Assembly (NCBI GenBank): GCA_905236405.1
Contig: CAJOQB010000068.1
Coordinates: 1 to 14,457, forward strand
DNA length: 14,457 nt
Reading direction: 5' to 3'
Origin: an uncultured Bacteroidales bacterium
GTDB lineage: Bacteria; Bacteroidota; Bacteroidia; Bacteroidales; P3
The notes under the pieces are model-generated. The model did not search any database. It worked only from the letters and a program-made list of their open reading frames with translations, and was not told where the DNA came from. Within the stretch, counting starts at the first letter, position 1; each line of letters starts with the position of its first letter. A program made the translations under genes and the position numbers. Shown here piece by piece: positions 1-6,881 of this stretch.

Positions 1-77
1 ACTACCGCGTCCTCCCCGGACACGGCATCGCCAGCCAGATAGGCAAAGAAAAGAAGTACAATTCATTTCTATTGTAA
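1..77 (+). CDS. Metallo-beta-lactamase-fold hydrolase, C-terminal fragment
   Basis: Reading from base 3, an open frame of 24 codons ends at TAA 75-77. It translates to YRVLPGHGIASQIGKEKKYN followed by SFLL. The V-x-PGHG-x-x-(T/S)-x-IG-x-E-K-x-x-N-x-F-L pattern is the usual C-terminal end of the small MBL-fold hydrolases annotated as hydroxyacylglutathione hydrolase-like (YcbL type), where the PGHG histidine is a metal ligand. The rest of the gene lies upstream of the window, so substrate and full length cannot be judged. The other two frames give no recognisable sequence. Confidence 0.75.
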   Translation, partial: YRVLPGHGIASQIGKEKKYNSFLL

Positions 78-81
78 TACG

Positions 82-111
82 TTATGACGTTATTACGTGA
101 TAACGCCATAA
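82..111 (+). terminator. 12-bp inverted repeat between the MBL-fold gene and ung
   Basis: Arms 82-93 (TTATGACGTTAT) and 100-111 (ATAACGCCATAA) pair over 12 positions with one A-C mismatch, around a 6-nt loop. The hairpin starts 4 nt after the MBL stop codon and ends 18 nt before the ung start. No T-tract follows it, so it is not a classical intrinsic terminator. It could be a weak terminator, an mRNA-end stabiliser or an operator for ung. Confidence 0.4.
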
Positions 112-129
112 GGGAAAAATGAGATATCC

Positions 130-807
130 ATGTCAGTCAAGATAGACCCCAGTTGGTATGACGTGCTAAAGCCGCAGTTCGAAGCCCCCTATTTCGCACA
201 GTTGAAGGAGTTTCTCGTTGCCGAACGGTCACGCTATACCTGCTATCCCTTTGGGAGTCACATCTTCCGTGCTTTCGACAGCACCCCCTTCGACAAAGTC
301 AAGGTGGTCATTCTCGGACAAGACCCCTATCACGAACCAGGACAGGCACAAGGGCTCTGCTTCTCCGTCCCCGACGGCATCGCCGTTCCCCCCTCGTTGG
401 TCAACATCATCAAAGAGATTAACGACGACCTGCAGCTCAACCTGCCCACCACCCGTGGCGACCTCAGCGGATGGGCAGAGCAGGGAGTTCTCCTCCTCAA
501 CGCCACCCTCACCGTACGTGCCCATCAAGCAGGTTCCCACCAGCGGCACGGTTGGGAGACCTTCACCGACGCCGCCATCCAAGCCCTCTCGCAAGGGCGT
601 CAAGGTGTTGTCTTTCTCCTCTGGGGAAGCTACGCCATACAGAAAGCACAGTTCATCGACCGTAGCCGCCATCATATCCTCACCGCCCCCCATCCCTCGC
701 CCCTGTCGGCCTATCGCGGATTCTTCGGCTGCCGTCACTTCTCGCAATGCAACCGACTGTTGGAACAGCAAGGACTTTCCCCCATCGACTGGAGCGACAT
801 ACGGTAA
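130..807 (+). CDS. ung: Uracil-DNA glycosylase, family 1
   Basis: This 225-residue protein is a full-length family 1 uracil-DNA glycosylase, which cleaves uracil from DNA to start base excision repair in the cytoplasm. The water-activating motif GQDPYH is at residues 63-68, with the catalytic aspartate at 65. The uracil-binding LLLN segment is at 121-124, and the DNA-intercalation loop HPSPLS with its catalytic histidine is at 188-193, followed by the usual G-x-F-x-x-x-HF context. Length and motif spacing fit the family. The ATG at 130 is the natural start; no strong ribosome-binding site is visible, as is common in Bacteroidota. The upstream neighbour ends at 77 and a hairpin lies between. 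The lipoprotein gene follows after 53 nt and need not be in the same transcript. No key residue is missing. Confidence 0.97.
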   Translation: MSVKIDPSWYDVLKPQFEAPYFAQLKEFLVAERSRYTCYPFGSHIFRAFDSTPFDKVKVVILGQDPYHEPGQAQGLCFSVPDGIAVPPSLVNIIKEINDDLQLNLPTTRGDLSGWAEQGVLLLNATLTVRAHQAGSHQRHGWETFTDAAIQALSQGRQGVVFLLWGSYAIQKAQFIDRSRHHILTAPHPSPLSAYRGFFGCRHFSQCNRLLEQQGLSPIDWSDIR

Positions 808-860
808 TCATATCACGCAACCTTTAGAATTCACTTTATTAAAAACTAAACCACTATCCT

Positions 861-1187
861 ATGAAAAAATTTAGACATGTTTTCCTCCTGACGTTGGTAC
901 TCTTTGGAGGTCTGGCCTTCACCTCGTGCGAAATCGACCCCAATGACCTGTTCCGTCAAATGAATGTCAACGGTTATGCCGTCGCCACCCGTTCCGACAA
1001 TTACAACCAAGGTTACACAGGACTGTATGTATGGATAGAGGACGGAGCCACCATGTGCCGCATCGATGCCGTCCCCTACGAAGGCTACCGTTTCAAGGAC
1101 TGGAACGACAGCATCCTCGAAAACCCATACACCTTCAAAGTCACCCAATCCGAGACCTTTATCGCCCATTTCGAGAGCATCGAGTGA
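861..1187 (+). CDS. Small lipoprotein with an InlB B-repeat-like domain
   Basis: This 108-residue protein has a signal peptide (basic MKKFR, hydrophobic core to about residue 20) ending in a lipobox-like FTSC with the lipidation cysteine at 23. It is therefore probably a membrane-anchored lipoprotein. The C-terminal half, roughly residues 70-107, contains a-x-P-x-x-GYRFKDWNDSILENPYTF followed by V-T-x-x-x-T-F-x-A-x-F. That is the consensus of the small beta-rich bacterial repeat related to the InlB B-repeat (Flg_new families), common in cell-surface proteins of Bacteroidota and Firmicutes. A single copy is present. Function is unknown; an adhesive or structural surface role is an inference from the repeat family only. 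Expression is probably independent or coupled to rhuM, which begins 14 nt downstream. Confidence 0.8.
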   Translation: MKKFRHVFLLTLVLFGGLAFTSCEIDPNDLFRQMNVNGYAVATRSDNYNQGYTGLYVWIEDGATMCRIDAVPYEGYRFKDWNDSILENPYTFKVTQSETFIAHFESIE

Positions 1188-1201
1188 CCCATTGAGATAA
1201 C

Positions 1202-2230
1202 ATGGCACATCAACTGCAAATAAGAAACAGCACAGCTGAATTCCTTATCTTCCAGATAGAAAACAAGGAACAAGGGATTGAGGTGTTCTACCGAGACGAG
1301 AACTTGTGGTGTACGCAGAAAGCAATGGCAACATTGTTTGACTGCGACAGAAGCGTTATCACAAAACACTTGGGCAACATCTTTGCTTCGGGCGAATTGA
1401 AGGAAGATGCAGTATGTGCAAAATTTGCACATACTGCATCCGACGGTAAAACATATCAAACCCAGTTCTATTGCCTCGATGCCATCATTGCCGTTGGCTA
1501 CCGCGTGAACTCCATCCGTGCCACCCAGTTCCGCCAATGGGCTACCAGCGTTCTTCGTCAGTTCGCTATCCGAGGCTATGTGCTTGACCGCAAACGCATG
1601 GAGAACGGTTCTTTCTTGGGCGAAGACTACTTCGAACACCTGTTGGCTGAGATTAGGGAGATCCGTCTCTCTGAGCGGCGTTTCTACCAGAAACTGACGG
1701 ACATCTATGCCACAGCCATTGATTACAACCGTGATGCCCCGACAACAAGGCTCTTCTTCAAGATGATGCAGAACAAGATGCACTATGCTGTTCATGGTCG
1801 TACAGCAGCTGAACTGATAGTGGAACGAGCCGATGCCAACAAGGAACATATGGGACTGACCACATGGGAGAACGCACCTGACGGTAAGATTGTGAAAACC
1901 GATGTGTCGATAGCCAAGAATTATCTGAAAAAGATGGAACTCGCAGATATGGGGCAGTTGGTGAACGGTGCATTGGAATTGGCAGAGCGAATGGCCAAAC
2001 GGCATATCCCTATGACGATGGAAGACTGGGCTAAGCAGATAGACACCATTCTGACGGCTGGTGGTAACGAAGTGCTGCAAACCGCTGGAACCGTGACTGC
2101 AGAAGAAGCCAAGGAACATGCGGAAACGGAATTCGAGAAATACCGCATTGTGCAAGATCGTCTGTTCCAAAGCGACTTCGACAGATATCTTGGGGCTTTG
2201 CCATTCGAGGGAGAGGACGACCCTGAATAA
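1202..2230 (+). CDS. rhuM: RhuM family protein (virulence RhuM)
   Basis: This 342-residue protein matches the RhuM family, first named from a Salmonella pathogenicity island and widespread in mobile and accessory DNA; no biochemical role is firmly established. The visible family features are the N-terminal segment I-E-V-F-Y-x-D-E-N-L-W-x-T-Q at about 26-39, a helix-turn-helix-like D-R-S-V-I-T-K-H-L-G-N at 49-59, the D-G-K-T-Y-x-T-x-F-Y-x-L-D-A-I-I-x-V-G-Y-R-V-N-S block at about 81-104, and R-Q-W-A-T near 112. The C-terminal part is helical. Codon usage is less C-rich than in neighbouring genes, and an AT-rich gap follows, which suggests horizontal acquisition. It starts 14 nt after the lipoprotein gene. 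A 35-nt palindrome lies inside codons 69-80. The gene appears intact. Confidence 0.9.
   Translation: MAHQLQIRNSTAEFLIFQIENKEQGIEVFYRDENLWCTQKAMATLFDCDRSVITKHLGNIFASGELKEDAVCAKFAHTASDGKTYQTQFYCLDAIIAVGYRVNSIRATQFRQWATSVLRQFAIRGYVLDRKRMENGSFLGEDYFEHLLAEIREIRLSERRFYQKLTDIYATAIDYNRDAPTTRLFFKMMQNKMHYAVHGRTAAELIVERADANKEHMGLTTWENAPDGKIVKTDVSIAKNYLKKMELADMGQLVNGALELAERMAKRHIPMTMEDWAKQIDTILTAGGNEVLQTAGTVTAEEAKEHAETEFEKYRIVQDRLFQSDFDRYLGALPFEGEDDPE
1406..1440. repeat. Perfect 35-nt palindrome inside rhuM
   Basis: Bases 1406-1422 and 1424-1440 are exact reverse complements (17 bp each) around a single central A at 1423. The left arm reads GATGCAGTATGTGCAAA. The palindrome starts on a codon boundary and encodes DAVCAKFAHTAS, residues 69-80. 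It could form a cruciform in DNA, a very tight hairpin in mRNA, or a symmetric protein-binding site. Confidence 0.9.
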
Positions 2231-2264
2231 TCACCCAACGTTGACTTTTCGCTGACCCGTCTAT

Positions 2265-2326
2265 GTCCGAAAAAACGGACAAAAGCGGCACTCGAAAAAA
2301 GGGCAAAAATCTTTTTTTGAGTGCCG
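2265..2326 (+). terminator. Two consecutive hairpins after rhuM
   Basis: A first small hairpin, GTCCG-AAAAAA-CGGAC, lies at 2265-2280. A second, longer one pairs 2286-2300 (CGGCACTCGAAAAAA) with 2312-2326 over 15 positions including one G-T pair, with an 11-nt loop. The base of the second stem is GC-rich and its top is A/T-rich. No T-tract follows the stem on either strand, but the upper stem itself contains seven T residues (2312-2318). The pair probably ends rhuM transcription or marks the right edge of the acquired segment. Confidence 0.5.
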
Positions 2327-2392
2327 TTGCAGCTTAAAAAAACAAGGAAAAGTCCAAATAGGCCGTATCACAACCATATGAATATTAGTTAT

Positions 2393-2411
2393 TTTGAAAA
2401 TATTTTTCAAA
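2393..2411. repeat. 8-bp inverted repeat upstream of porP
   Basis: TTTGAAAA (2393-2400) and TTTTCAAA (2404-2411) form a perfect 8-bp stem with a 3-nt loop. It sits in AT-rich DNA a few bases upstream of the candidate porP promoter, so an operator role is possible. AT-richness alone makes short inverted repeats likely here. Confidence 0.4.
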
Positions 2412-2417
2412 GAATTG

Positions 2418-2447
2418 CTTGTTATTCAAAAGAAAGTCGTAATATTG
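2418..2447 (+). promoter_or_regulatory. Candidate porP promoter
   Basis: TAATATTG at 2440-2447 matches the Bacteroidota -7 consensus TAnnTTTG with one mismatch. CTTG at 2418-2421 matches the -33 TTTG with one mismatch, with an 18-nt spacer. It would leave about a 40-nt leader before the porP ATG. Both boxes are imperfect, so this is tentative. Confidence 0.35.
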
Positions 2448-2493
2448 CCAATTAATTTTTATGCCTTATTGAACAATTGTATAGTATAGAAAT

Positions 2494-3516
2494 ATGAAAA
2501 GATTGACGAAAATCCTTGCCCTCGTAGCCATCCTCCTCATCGCAGGTCAGGGTGTGAAGGCACAAGACGTTACGTTCTCTCAATTCTACAGCAATCCGCT
2601 GTACTATAACCCCGCTTTTGCTGGTGCCAAGATTTGCCCTCGTGTTAATCTGAATTTCCGCAACCAGTGGCCCAAATTGGTCAGTGCCTTCACCACGGTG
2701 TCGGCATCGTACGACCAGTATATCGACGACCTGCACGGCGGTGTTGGTGCGTTGGTGTTTGCCGACCGTCAGGGTGACCACGGTGCTCTGTCGACCACCA
2801 TGGCCAACGTGATGTATGCGTTCCGCTTCCAAGCTGGCAGAGAGGTGTATGTGAGTGCCGCCTTGCAAGCTGGTATCGTCAACACCAGCCTTGACTGGGC
2901 GAACCTGCGTTTCCCCGATATGATTGACCGTATCAACGGTTTCATCAACGCCACCTCGGCACAGGAGCCCGAGAACACCAACGTGTGGTATCTCGACTTC
3001 GCCGCAGGTGCCTTGGCTTACGGACCCGCATGGTATGCAGGCTTCTCCGCCCAGCACCTCACGCAGCCCAGCAACGGCTTCTATGGTGTCACCAAGCTGC
3101 CCATCAAGCTGACAGCCAACGTAGGTGGACTTATCAATCTTTCGGAGGAGGCACGCCGCACCTCGTCGTTGGGTCTCGGCACTCCTGTGATTTCGCCCAA
3201 TCTTATCTATCAATTCCAGGCAGGCTGCCACTATTTCAACTATGGTGTCTACCTCGACTGGATGCCCTTCTTGGTGGGTCTGTGGTATCGCAACGGCTTG
3301 ACCGCTGTCGAAGGACAGAGCCCTTGGAACCCCGATGCCTTCATCTTCATGGTGGGTGTGCAGCAAGACTATTTCAAGGTGGGTTATTCCTACGACGTGA
3401 CCGTCTCGACGATGGCCAACAACACCAACGGTGCTCATGAACTCAGCGTGGGTCTTATGCTCCCTTGTCCTGAGAAGAAGCAAAGAGTGAAGGCCATCCG
3501 TTGTCCGAGCTTCTAA
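2494..3516 (+). CDS. porP: PorP/SprF family type IX secretion outer-membrane protein
   Basis: This 340-residue protein has a signal peptide (MKRLTK, hydrophobic to about residue 19, cleavage probably after VKA at 23). The diagnostic N-terminal block of the PorP/SprF family, FSQFYSNPLYYNPAFAG, follows at 28-44, then N-x-R-x-Q-W. The rest is aromatic-rich with alternating strands (for example W-Y-L-D-F-A-A-G and Y-F-K-V-G-Y-S-Y-D), as in outer-membrane beta-barrels. Family members act in or with the type IX secretion system of Bacteroidota: PorP is needed for secretion in Porphyromonas gingivalis, and SprF is needed for secretion of the SprB adhesin in Flavobacterium. Here it precedes a GldJ-like gene by 85 nt. 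Which paralogue this is cannot be told from sequence alone, so the symbol is a family label. Confidence 0.88.
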   Translation: MKRLTKILALVAILLIAGQGVKAQDVTFSQFYSNPLYYNPAFAGAKICPRVNLNFRNQWPKLVSAFTTVSASYDQYIDDLHGGVGALVFADRQGDHGALSTTMANVMYAFRFQAGREVYVSAALQAGIVNTSLDWANLRFPDMIDRINGFINATSAQEPENTNVWYLDFAAGALAYGPAWYAGFSAQHLTQPSNGFYGVTKLPIKLTANVGGLINLSEEARRTSSLGLGTPVISPNLIYQFQAGCHYFNYGVYLDWMPFLVGLWYRNGLTAVEGQSPWNPDAFIFMVGVQQDYFKVGYSYDVTVSTMANNTNGAHELSVGLMLPCPEKKQRVKAIRCPSF

Positions 3517-3601
3517 AAGTTGAAGATTTATTTTCTATTGATTGGAACATTTTCCCGCATTTTGCGTAATAAAGAGGAATAAAAGAAAAATCGCATATAC
3601 T

Positions 3602-5158
3602 ATGAAAGTTTTAAAAACCGTTTGTCTCTTTGCCGTTGCATGTCTTTTGCTGACGGCTTGCAGCAAGCAGAAATCGGCTGTTACTGGCTGGAACCTCAAC
3701 GACTCTGAATGGGGTGGTTTCGAGAAATCGCCCTACAACGAGCAGATGACCGGTCCCGGACTTGTCTTCATCGAAGGTGGTTCCTTTACGATGGGTCGCG
3801 TGAGCGACGACGCACGTTTCGAGTGGAACAACGTGGCTCACACCGTCAACGTTTCGTCGTTCTATATGGACGAGACCGAAGTATCGAATATCAGCTATCG
3901 CGAATTTGTATATTGGATGCAGCGTGCCTACGGCGAGGAATATCCCGAGCGTGTACGCGCCATCTATCCCGACACTAACGCATGGCGTGACAAGCTGGCT
4001 TGGCGTGAGGAGATGGTGGACTTCTATTTCCAGAGCCCCATCTACGACGACTATCCCGTGGTGGGTGTCACCTGGGAGCAGGCCAACCAGTTCTGCGTCT
4101 GGCGTACCGACCGCGTCAACGAGAAGATCCTTGTCGACAAAGGCATCATCGTTCTCGACCAGACCGAGTTGCGCGGCGAGACAGCCTTCCAGACCGATGT
4201 CTACTTGGCTGGACAGTATCGTGGCGAGAGCAAGAACGAGTTGGAGAACCTCGACCCCGCTGCAGGTGGCGAACCGCGTCAGGTGCGTCGCGAGGACGGT
4301 ATCCTTCTGCCCAACTACCGTCTGCCGACCGAGGCAGAGTGGGAGTTTGCCGCTCTGGGTCTTGTAGGCAACACCTACGACGAGCGTATCATCGAGCACA
4401 AGACCTATCCTTGGGCTGGTACCTCGCTCCGCAGTGCCAACAAGAAATACTACGGACAGTTCCTTGCCAACTTCAAGCGTAGCCGTGGCGACGCCATGGG
4501 CGTGGCAGGCAACCTCAACGACGGCTGGGACTACACGGCTCCTGTGAAGTGGTACTTCCCCAACGACTACGGTCTCTATCACATGGCAGGCAACGTGTCG
4601 GAGTGGACAGCCGATGTCTATCGTAAAGACGTCAACCCCGTGGGTGGCGAAGACATGAACCCCTTCCGTGGCAACGTCTACCGTATGCCCACCTATATCG
4701 ATGAAGAGATTGCCATCAACGACACCACAGGTGGCATCATCTATAAGAATGTCGACGACGACATGAACCGTCGCAACTACCGCACCGCCGACAACATCAA
4801 CTATCTGGATGGTGACTACAGCAGCAACATCTACGACTACCAGTCGCAGGGTGCAATCACCGAATGGGTCACCGTGGGTGACGATGAGGAGGATTCGTTC
4901 GAGGACGAAGGTCTCAATATGAACAACCCCGACTCGGTCACCAACCAGATGTACCGTCGTGTGGCTCGCGGAACGAGCGGCGACCCCGTCTCCTCGCTCA
5001 TTGGCAACAAAGTGCGTGTGGTCAAGGGTGGCAGCTGGAACGACCGTGCCTACTATCTGCAACCTGGCACCCGTCGCTACTACGACCAAGACCGTAGCAC
5101 CGCATGGATTGGTTTCCGTTGTGCCATGGATCGTCTGGGACCCCGTGTGCTGAAATAG
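3602..5158 (+). CDS. gldJ: GldJ-like lipoprotein (SUMF1/FGE-sulfatase fold)
   Basis: The chosen start at 3602 gives 518 residues with a clean signal peptide and lipobox LTAC (Cys20). An in-frame ATG at 3542 would add 20 residues before the signal peptide and is unlikely. After a short linker containing TGW (28-30), the formylglycine-generating-enzyme-like domain begins at about 51 with GPGLVFIEGGSFTMG and Y-M-D-E-T-E-V. It ends with V-K-G-G-S-W-N-D-R-A and W-I-G-F-R-C-A-M-D near the C-terminus. The TGW leader, the E-W-N-N segment and the N-R-R-N-Y-R-T insert resemble GldJ more than the paralogue GldK/PorK. GldJ is an outer-membrane-associated lipoprotein required for gliding and type IX secretion in Flavobacterium; the role is structural, not enzymatic. 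porL/M/N do not follow, which also argues against porK. An acidic insert (DDEEDSFEDE) lies near residues 422-431. A strong terminator follows. Confidence 0.82.
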   Translation: MKVLKTVCLFAVACLLLTACSKQKSAVTGWNLNDSEWGGFEKSPYNEQMTGPGLVFIEGGSFTMGRVSDDARFEWNNVAHTVNVSSFYMDETEVSNISYREFVYWMQRAYGEEYPERVRAIYPDTNAWRDKLAWREEMVDFYFQSPIYDDYPVVGVTWEQANQFCVWRTDRVNEKILVDKGIIVLDQTELRGETAFQTDVYLAGQYRGESKNELENLDPAAGGEPRQVRREDGILLPNYRLPTEAEWEFAALGLVGNTYDERIIEHKTYPWAGTSLRSANKKYYGQFLANFKRSRGDAMGVAGNLNDGWDYTAPVKWYFPNDYGLYHMAGNVSEWTADVYRKDVNPVGGEDMNPFRGNVYRMPTYIDEEIAINDTTGGIIYKNVDDDMNRRNYRTADNINYLDGDYSSNIYDYQSQGAITEWVTVGDDEEDSFEDEGLNMNNPDSVTNQMYRRVARGTSGDPVSSLIGNKVRVVKGGSWNDRAYYLQPGTRRYYDQDRSTAWIGFRCAMDRLGPRVLK

Positions 5159-5198
5159 CAAACAATAAAAGTAATCTTTTTCATAGTAATTCGTTGAG

Positions 5199-5233
5199 CA
5201 GGAGGGTTCCCTTGGGAATCCTCCTGTGTTTTT
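5199..5233 (+). terminator. Intrinsic terminator after gldJ
   Basis: CAGGAGG (5199-5205) and CCTCCTG (5220-5226) flank TTCC-CTTG-GGAA, giving a 12-bp stem including one G-T pair and a 4-nt loop. TGTTTTT follows at 5227-5233. It lies 41 nt after the gldJ stop and separates the porP-gldJ unit from the next one. Confidence 0.88.
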
Positions 5234-5264
5234 GCGACACTGCTGACGATTGGATTTTTTTCCT

Positions 5265-5272
5265 TACCTTTG
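5265..5272 (+). promoter_or_regulatory. -7 box for the ostA-grpE-dnaJ-DUF2851 unit
   Basis: TACCTTTG is an exact match to the Bacteroidota -7 consensus TAnnTTTG. It sits between the gldJ terminator and the ostA start at 5298. No good -33 TTTG is found at the expected distance; GCTG at 5242-5245 is the nearest at 19 nt. A T-run lies just upstream. Confidence 0.6.
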
Positions 5273-5297
5273 CAATTCGCAAATAATCTACATCGGC

Positions 5298-6845
5298 ATG
5301 ATAAAGTATTGTAAGACAGTTGTATTGTTACTACTCCTGCTGGCAGGCTCCACCCCGTTGTGGTCGCAAAGGGTCATCCAGTACGAGTCGGGCATGGGGT
5401 CGCGCCACCCCGACAACAGCGATGTGTGGATACTTTATCAAGGCGTCCATGCCATGCACGACGGTATGCACCTGTATGCCGACTCGGCGTTGCTGGACAT
5501 GAAACGCAACGACTTCACCGCCTTTCGCAACATCCGTATCGACATCAGCGACACCACCACCCTCACCGGCGACCATTTGGTCTACAACGGCAACACCAAA
5601 ATCATCAACATCCGTGGCAAACAGGTCATATTGGTCGACGGCGCGACGATACTGATGACTGACAAACTGACGTACGACCGCAATGCCAATCTTGCATTCT
5701 ACGACACCTGGGGCCATTCGTCGAACAACGACATCAACCTCGAAAGCCGTATCGGACGCTACGACGCCAACAGCAAAGAGTTCTACATCTACAACGAAGT
5801 CATCCTCTTCGACACCTCGGCCCGATTGGAGACCGACACCTTATTATATAATACCAACAACCACACCGCCTATTTTGTCAGCCCCACCCATATCTACTCC
5901 GACTCCGCCACGATGTACAGCGAAGAAGGTTCCTACAACACCTCTTCCAACTATGCCCTCTCGACCCAAGCGTCGCACGTGTGGACACACGACCACCATC
6001 AACTGACGGGCGACACCCTGCATTATTACCACGACAACAAACACGGGTTGGCCTTTGGGCACGTGTGGTTATTCGACTCCATCAACGACATCGCCTGCAT
6101 GGGCGGTTTTGGCGAGAGCAACCAAGCCGAGCACTATTCCTTGGTGACCGACAGCGCCTTGGTGGTGCAGGTCGACAGCCACGGCGACAGCCTCTTTGTC
6201 CGAGCCGACACCATCCATGTGGTCAACGACGACAACCGACAGATGGAGAGCCTCACCGCCTATCGTTCCGTGCGGCTATACCGCAAAGACGTGCAGGCAG
6301 TCAGCGACTCGCTTTATTACCTTGCCGCCGACTCGGTCATTTCGCTCTATCACGACCCCGTGGTGTGGTACGACACCTTCCAGTGCTCGGCGGACACCAT
6401 CCACCTCTACCGCGACACTAACGGGCTCCGATTGGCCGAATTACGCAACAACACCTTTGCCTTCGAGCAGCTCGACCCGACCAAGTTCAACCAAGCCAAG
6501 GGACGCGACTGCGACGTCCATTTCCTTCAGGGCGAGCCACATTATGCCGACGTCTTGGGCAGTGCCGAGATGCTCTACTACATCACCGAAGAGAACCCCC
6601 AGCGACGCAAACTCTTGGTGGGAGTCAACTACGGCATGGGCAGCGACATGCGTATCTATTTCAAAGACCGACAGCCCCACAGGGTGGTGACCATGGGCAA
6701 CCCCGACATGCAGACCTACCCCCTCGAACTGCTGCCCGCCGACAAGCAGCGGCTGAAAGGGTTCCGACTGCTCACCGACCAACGCCCGCAACGGTCGCAA
6801 TACCCATTCCCTACCGCCCCGTCTACTGACAATGTGGCAGAATAG
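5298..6845 (+). CDS. OstA-like protein (LptA/LptD periplasmic fold)
   Basis: Starting at 5298 gives 515 residues with a clear signal peptide (MIKYCK, poly-leucine core, cleavage probably after WSQ at 24). The ATG at 5250 lies upstream of the -7 box and would bury the signal, so it is rejected. The body repeats the pattern typical of the OstA beta-jellyroll: Y-A-D-S-A-L-L-D, L-T-G-D-H-L-V-Y-N, M-T-D-K-L-T-Y-D, L-E-T-D-T-L-L-Y-N, L-T-G-D-T-L-H-Y-Y and V-S-D-S-L-Y-Y. Each is a short strand with a D-x-L-x-Y turn. The family (OstA-like, Bacteroidota) is thought to act in lipopolysaccharide transport like LptA or the LptD N-terminal domain; that role is inferred from fold. It lacks a visible C-terminal barrel, so it should be periplasmic. 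grpE follows 36 nt later. Confidence 0.85.
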   Translation: MIKYCKTVVLLLLLLAGSTPLWSQRVIQYESGMGSRHPDNSDVWILYQGVHAMHDGMHLYADSALLDMKRNDFTAFRNIRIDISDTTTLTGDHLVYNGNTKIINIRGKQVILVDGATILMTDKLTYDRNANLAFYDTWGHSSNNDINLESRIGRYDANSKEFYIYNEVILFDTSARLETDTLLYNTNNHTAYFVSPTHIYSDSATMYSEEGSYNTSSNYALSTQASHVWTHDHHQLTGDTLHYYHDNKHGLAFGHVWLFDSINDIACMGGFGESNQAEHYSLVTDSALVVQVDSHGDSLFVRADTIHVVNDDNRQMESLTAYRSVRLYRKDVQAVSDSLYYLAADSVISLYHDPVVWYDTFQCSADTIHLYRDTNGLRLAELRNNTFAFEQLDPTKFNQAKGRDCDVHFLQGEPHYADVLGSAEMLYYITEENPQRRKLLVGVNYGMGSDMRIYFKDRQPHRVVTMGNPDMQTYPLELLPADKQRLKGFRLLTDQRPQRSQYPFPTAPSTDNVAE

Positions 6846-6869
6846 ACGACTGTTGGCAATATTATTGAT

Positions 6870-6878
6870 AAGGAGGAG
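6870..6878 (+). promoter_or_regulatory. Strong Shine-Dalgarno before grpE
   Basis: AAGGAGGAG at 6870-6878 lies immediately before the ATG at 6882, at ordinary Shine-Dalgarno spacing. Such a consensus site is rare in Bacteroidota, where translation is largely Shine-Dalgarno-independent. It supports 6882 over the in-frame ATG at 6924 as the grpE start. No comparable site precedes most other genes in the window. Confidence 0.65.
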
Positions 6879-6881
6879 CCG

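Noticed and set aside
3542..3601. Upstream start for gldJ at 3542
   Set aside because: It would put 20 basic residues before a clean lipoprotein signal peptide; the ATG at 3602 fits a lipobox at Cys20.
3750..5158. gldJ product as an active formylglycine-generating or EgtB-like enzyme
   Set aside because: The fold signature is shared, but the N-terminal TGW block and overall pattern match GldJ lipoproteins, and the paired active-site cysteines of sulfatase-modifying enzymes are not evident.
3611..5161. 516-residue minus-strand open frame opposite gldJ
   Set aside because: It is a shadow of a C-rich coding gene: low-complexity Val/Asp/Thr composition, no recognisable motif, and complete overlap with the well-supported gldJ.
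5250..5297. Upstream start for the ostA-like gene at 5250
   Set aside because: It lies before the -7 box at 5265-5272 and would add a leader before an otherwise normal signal peptide.
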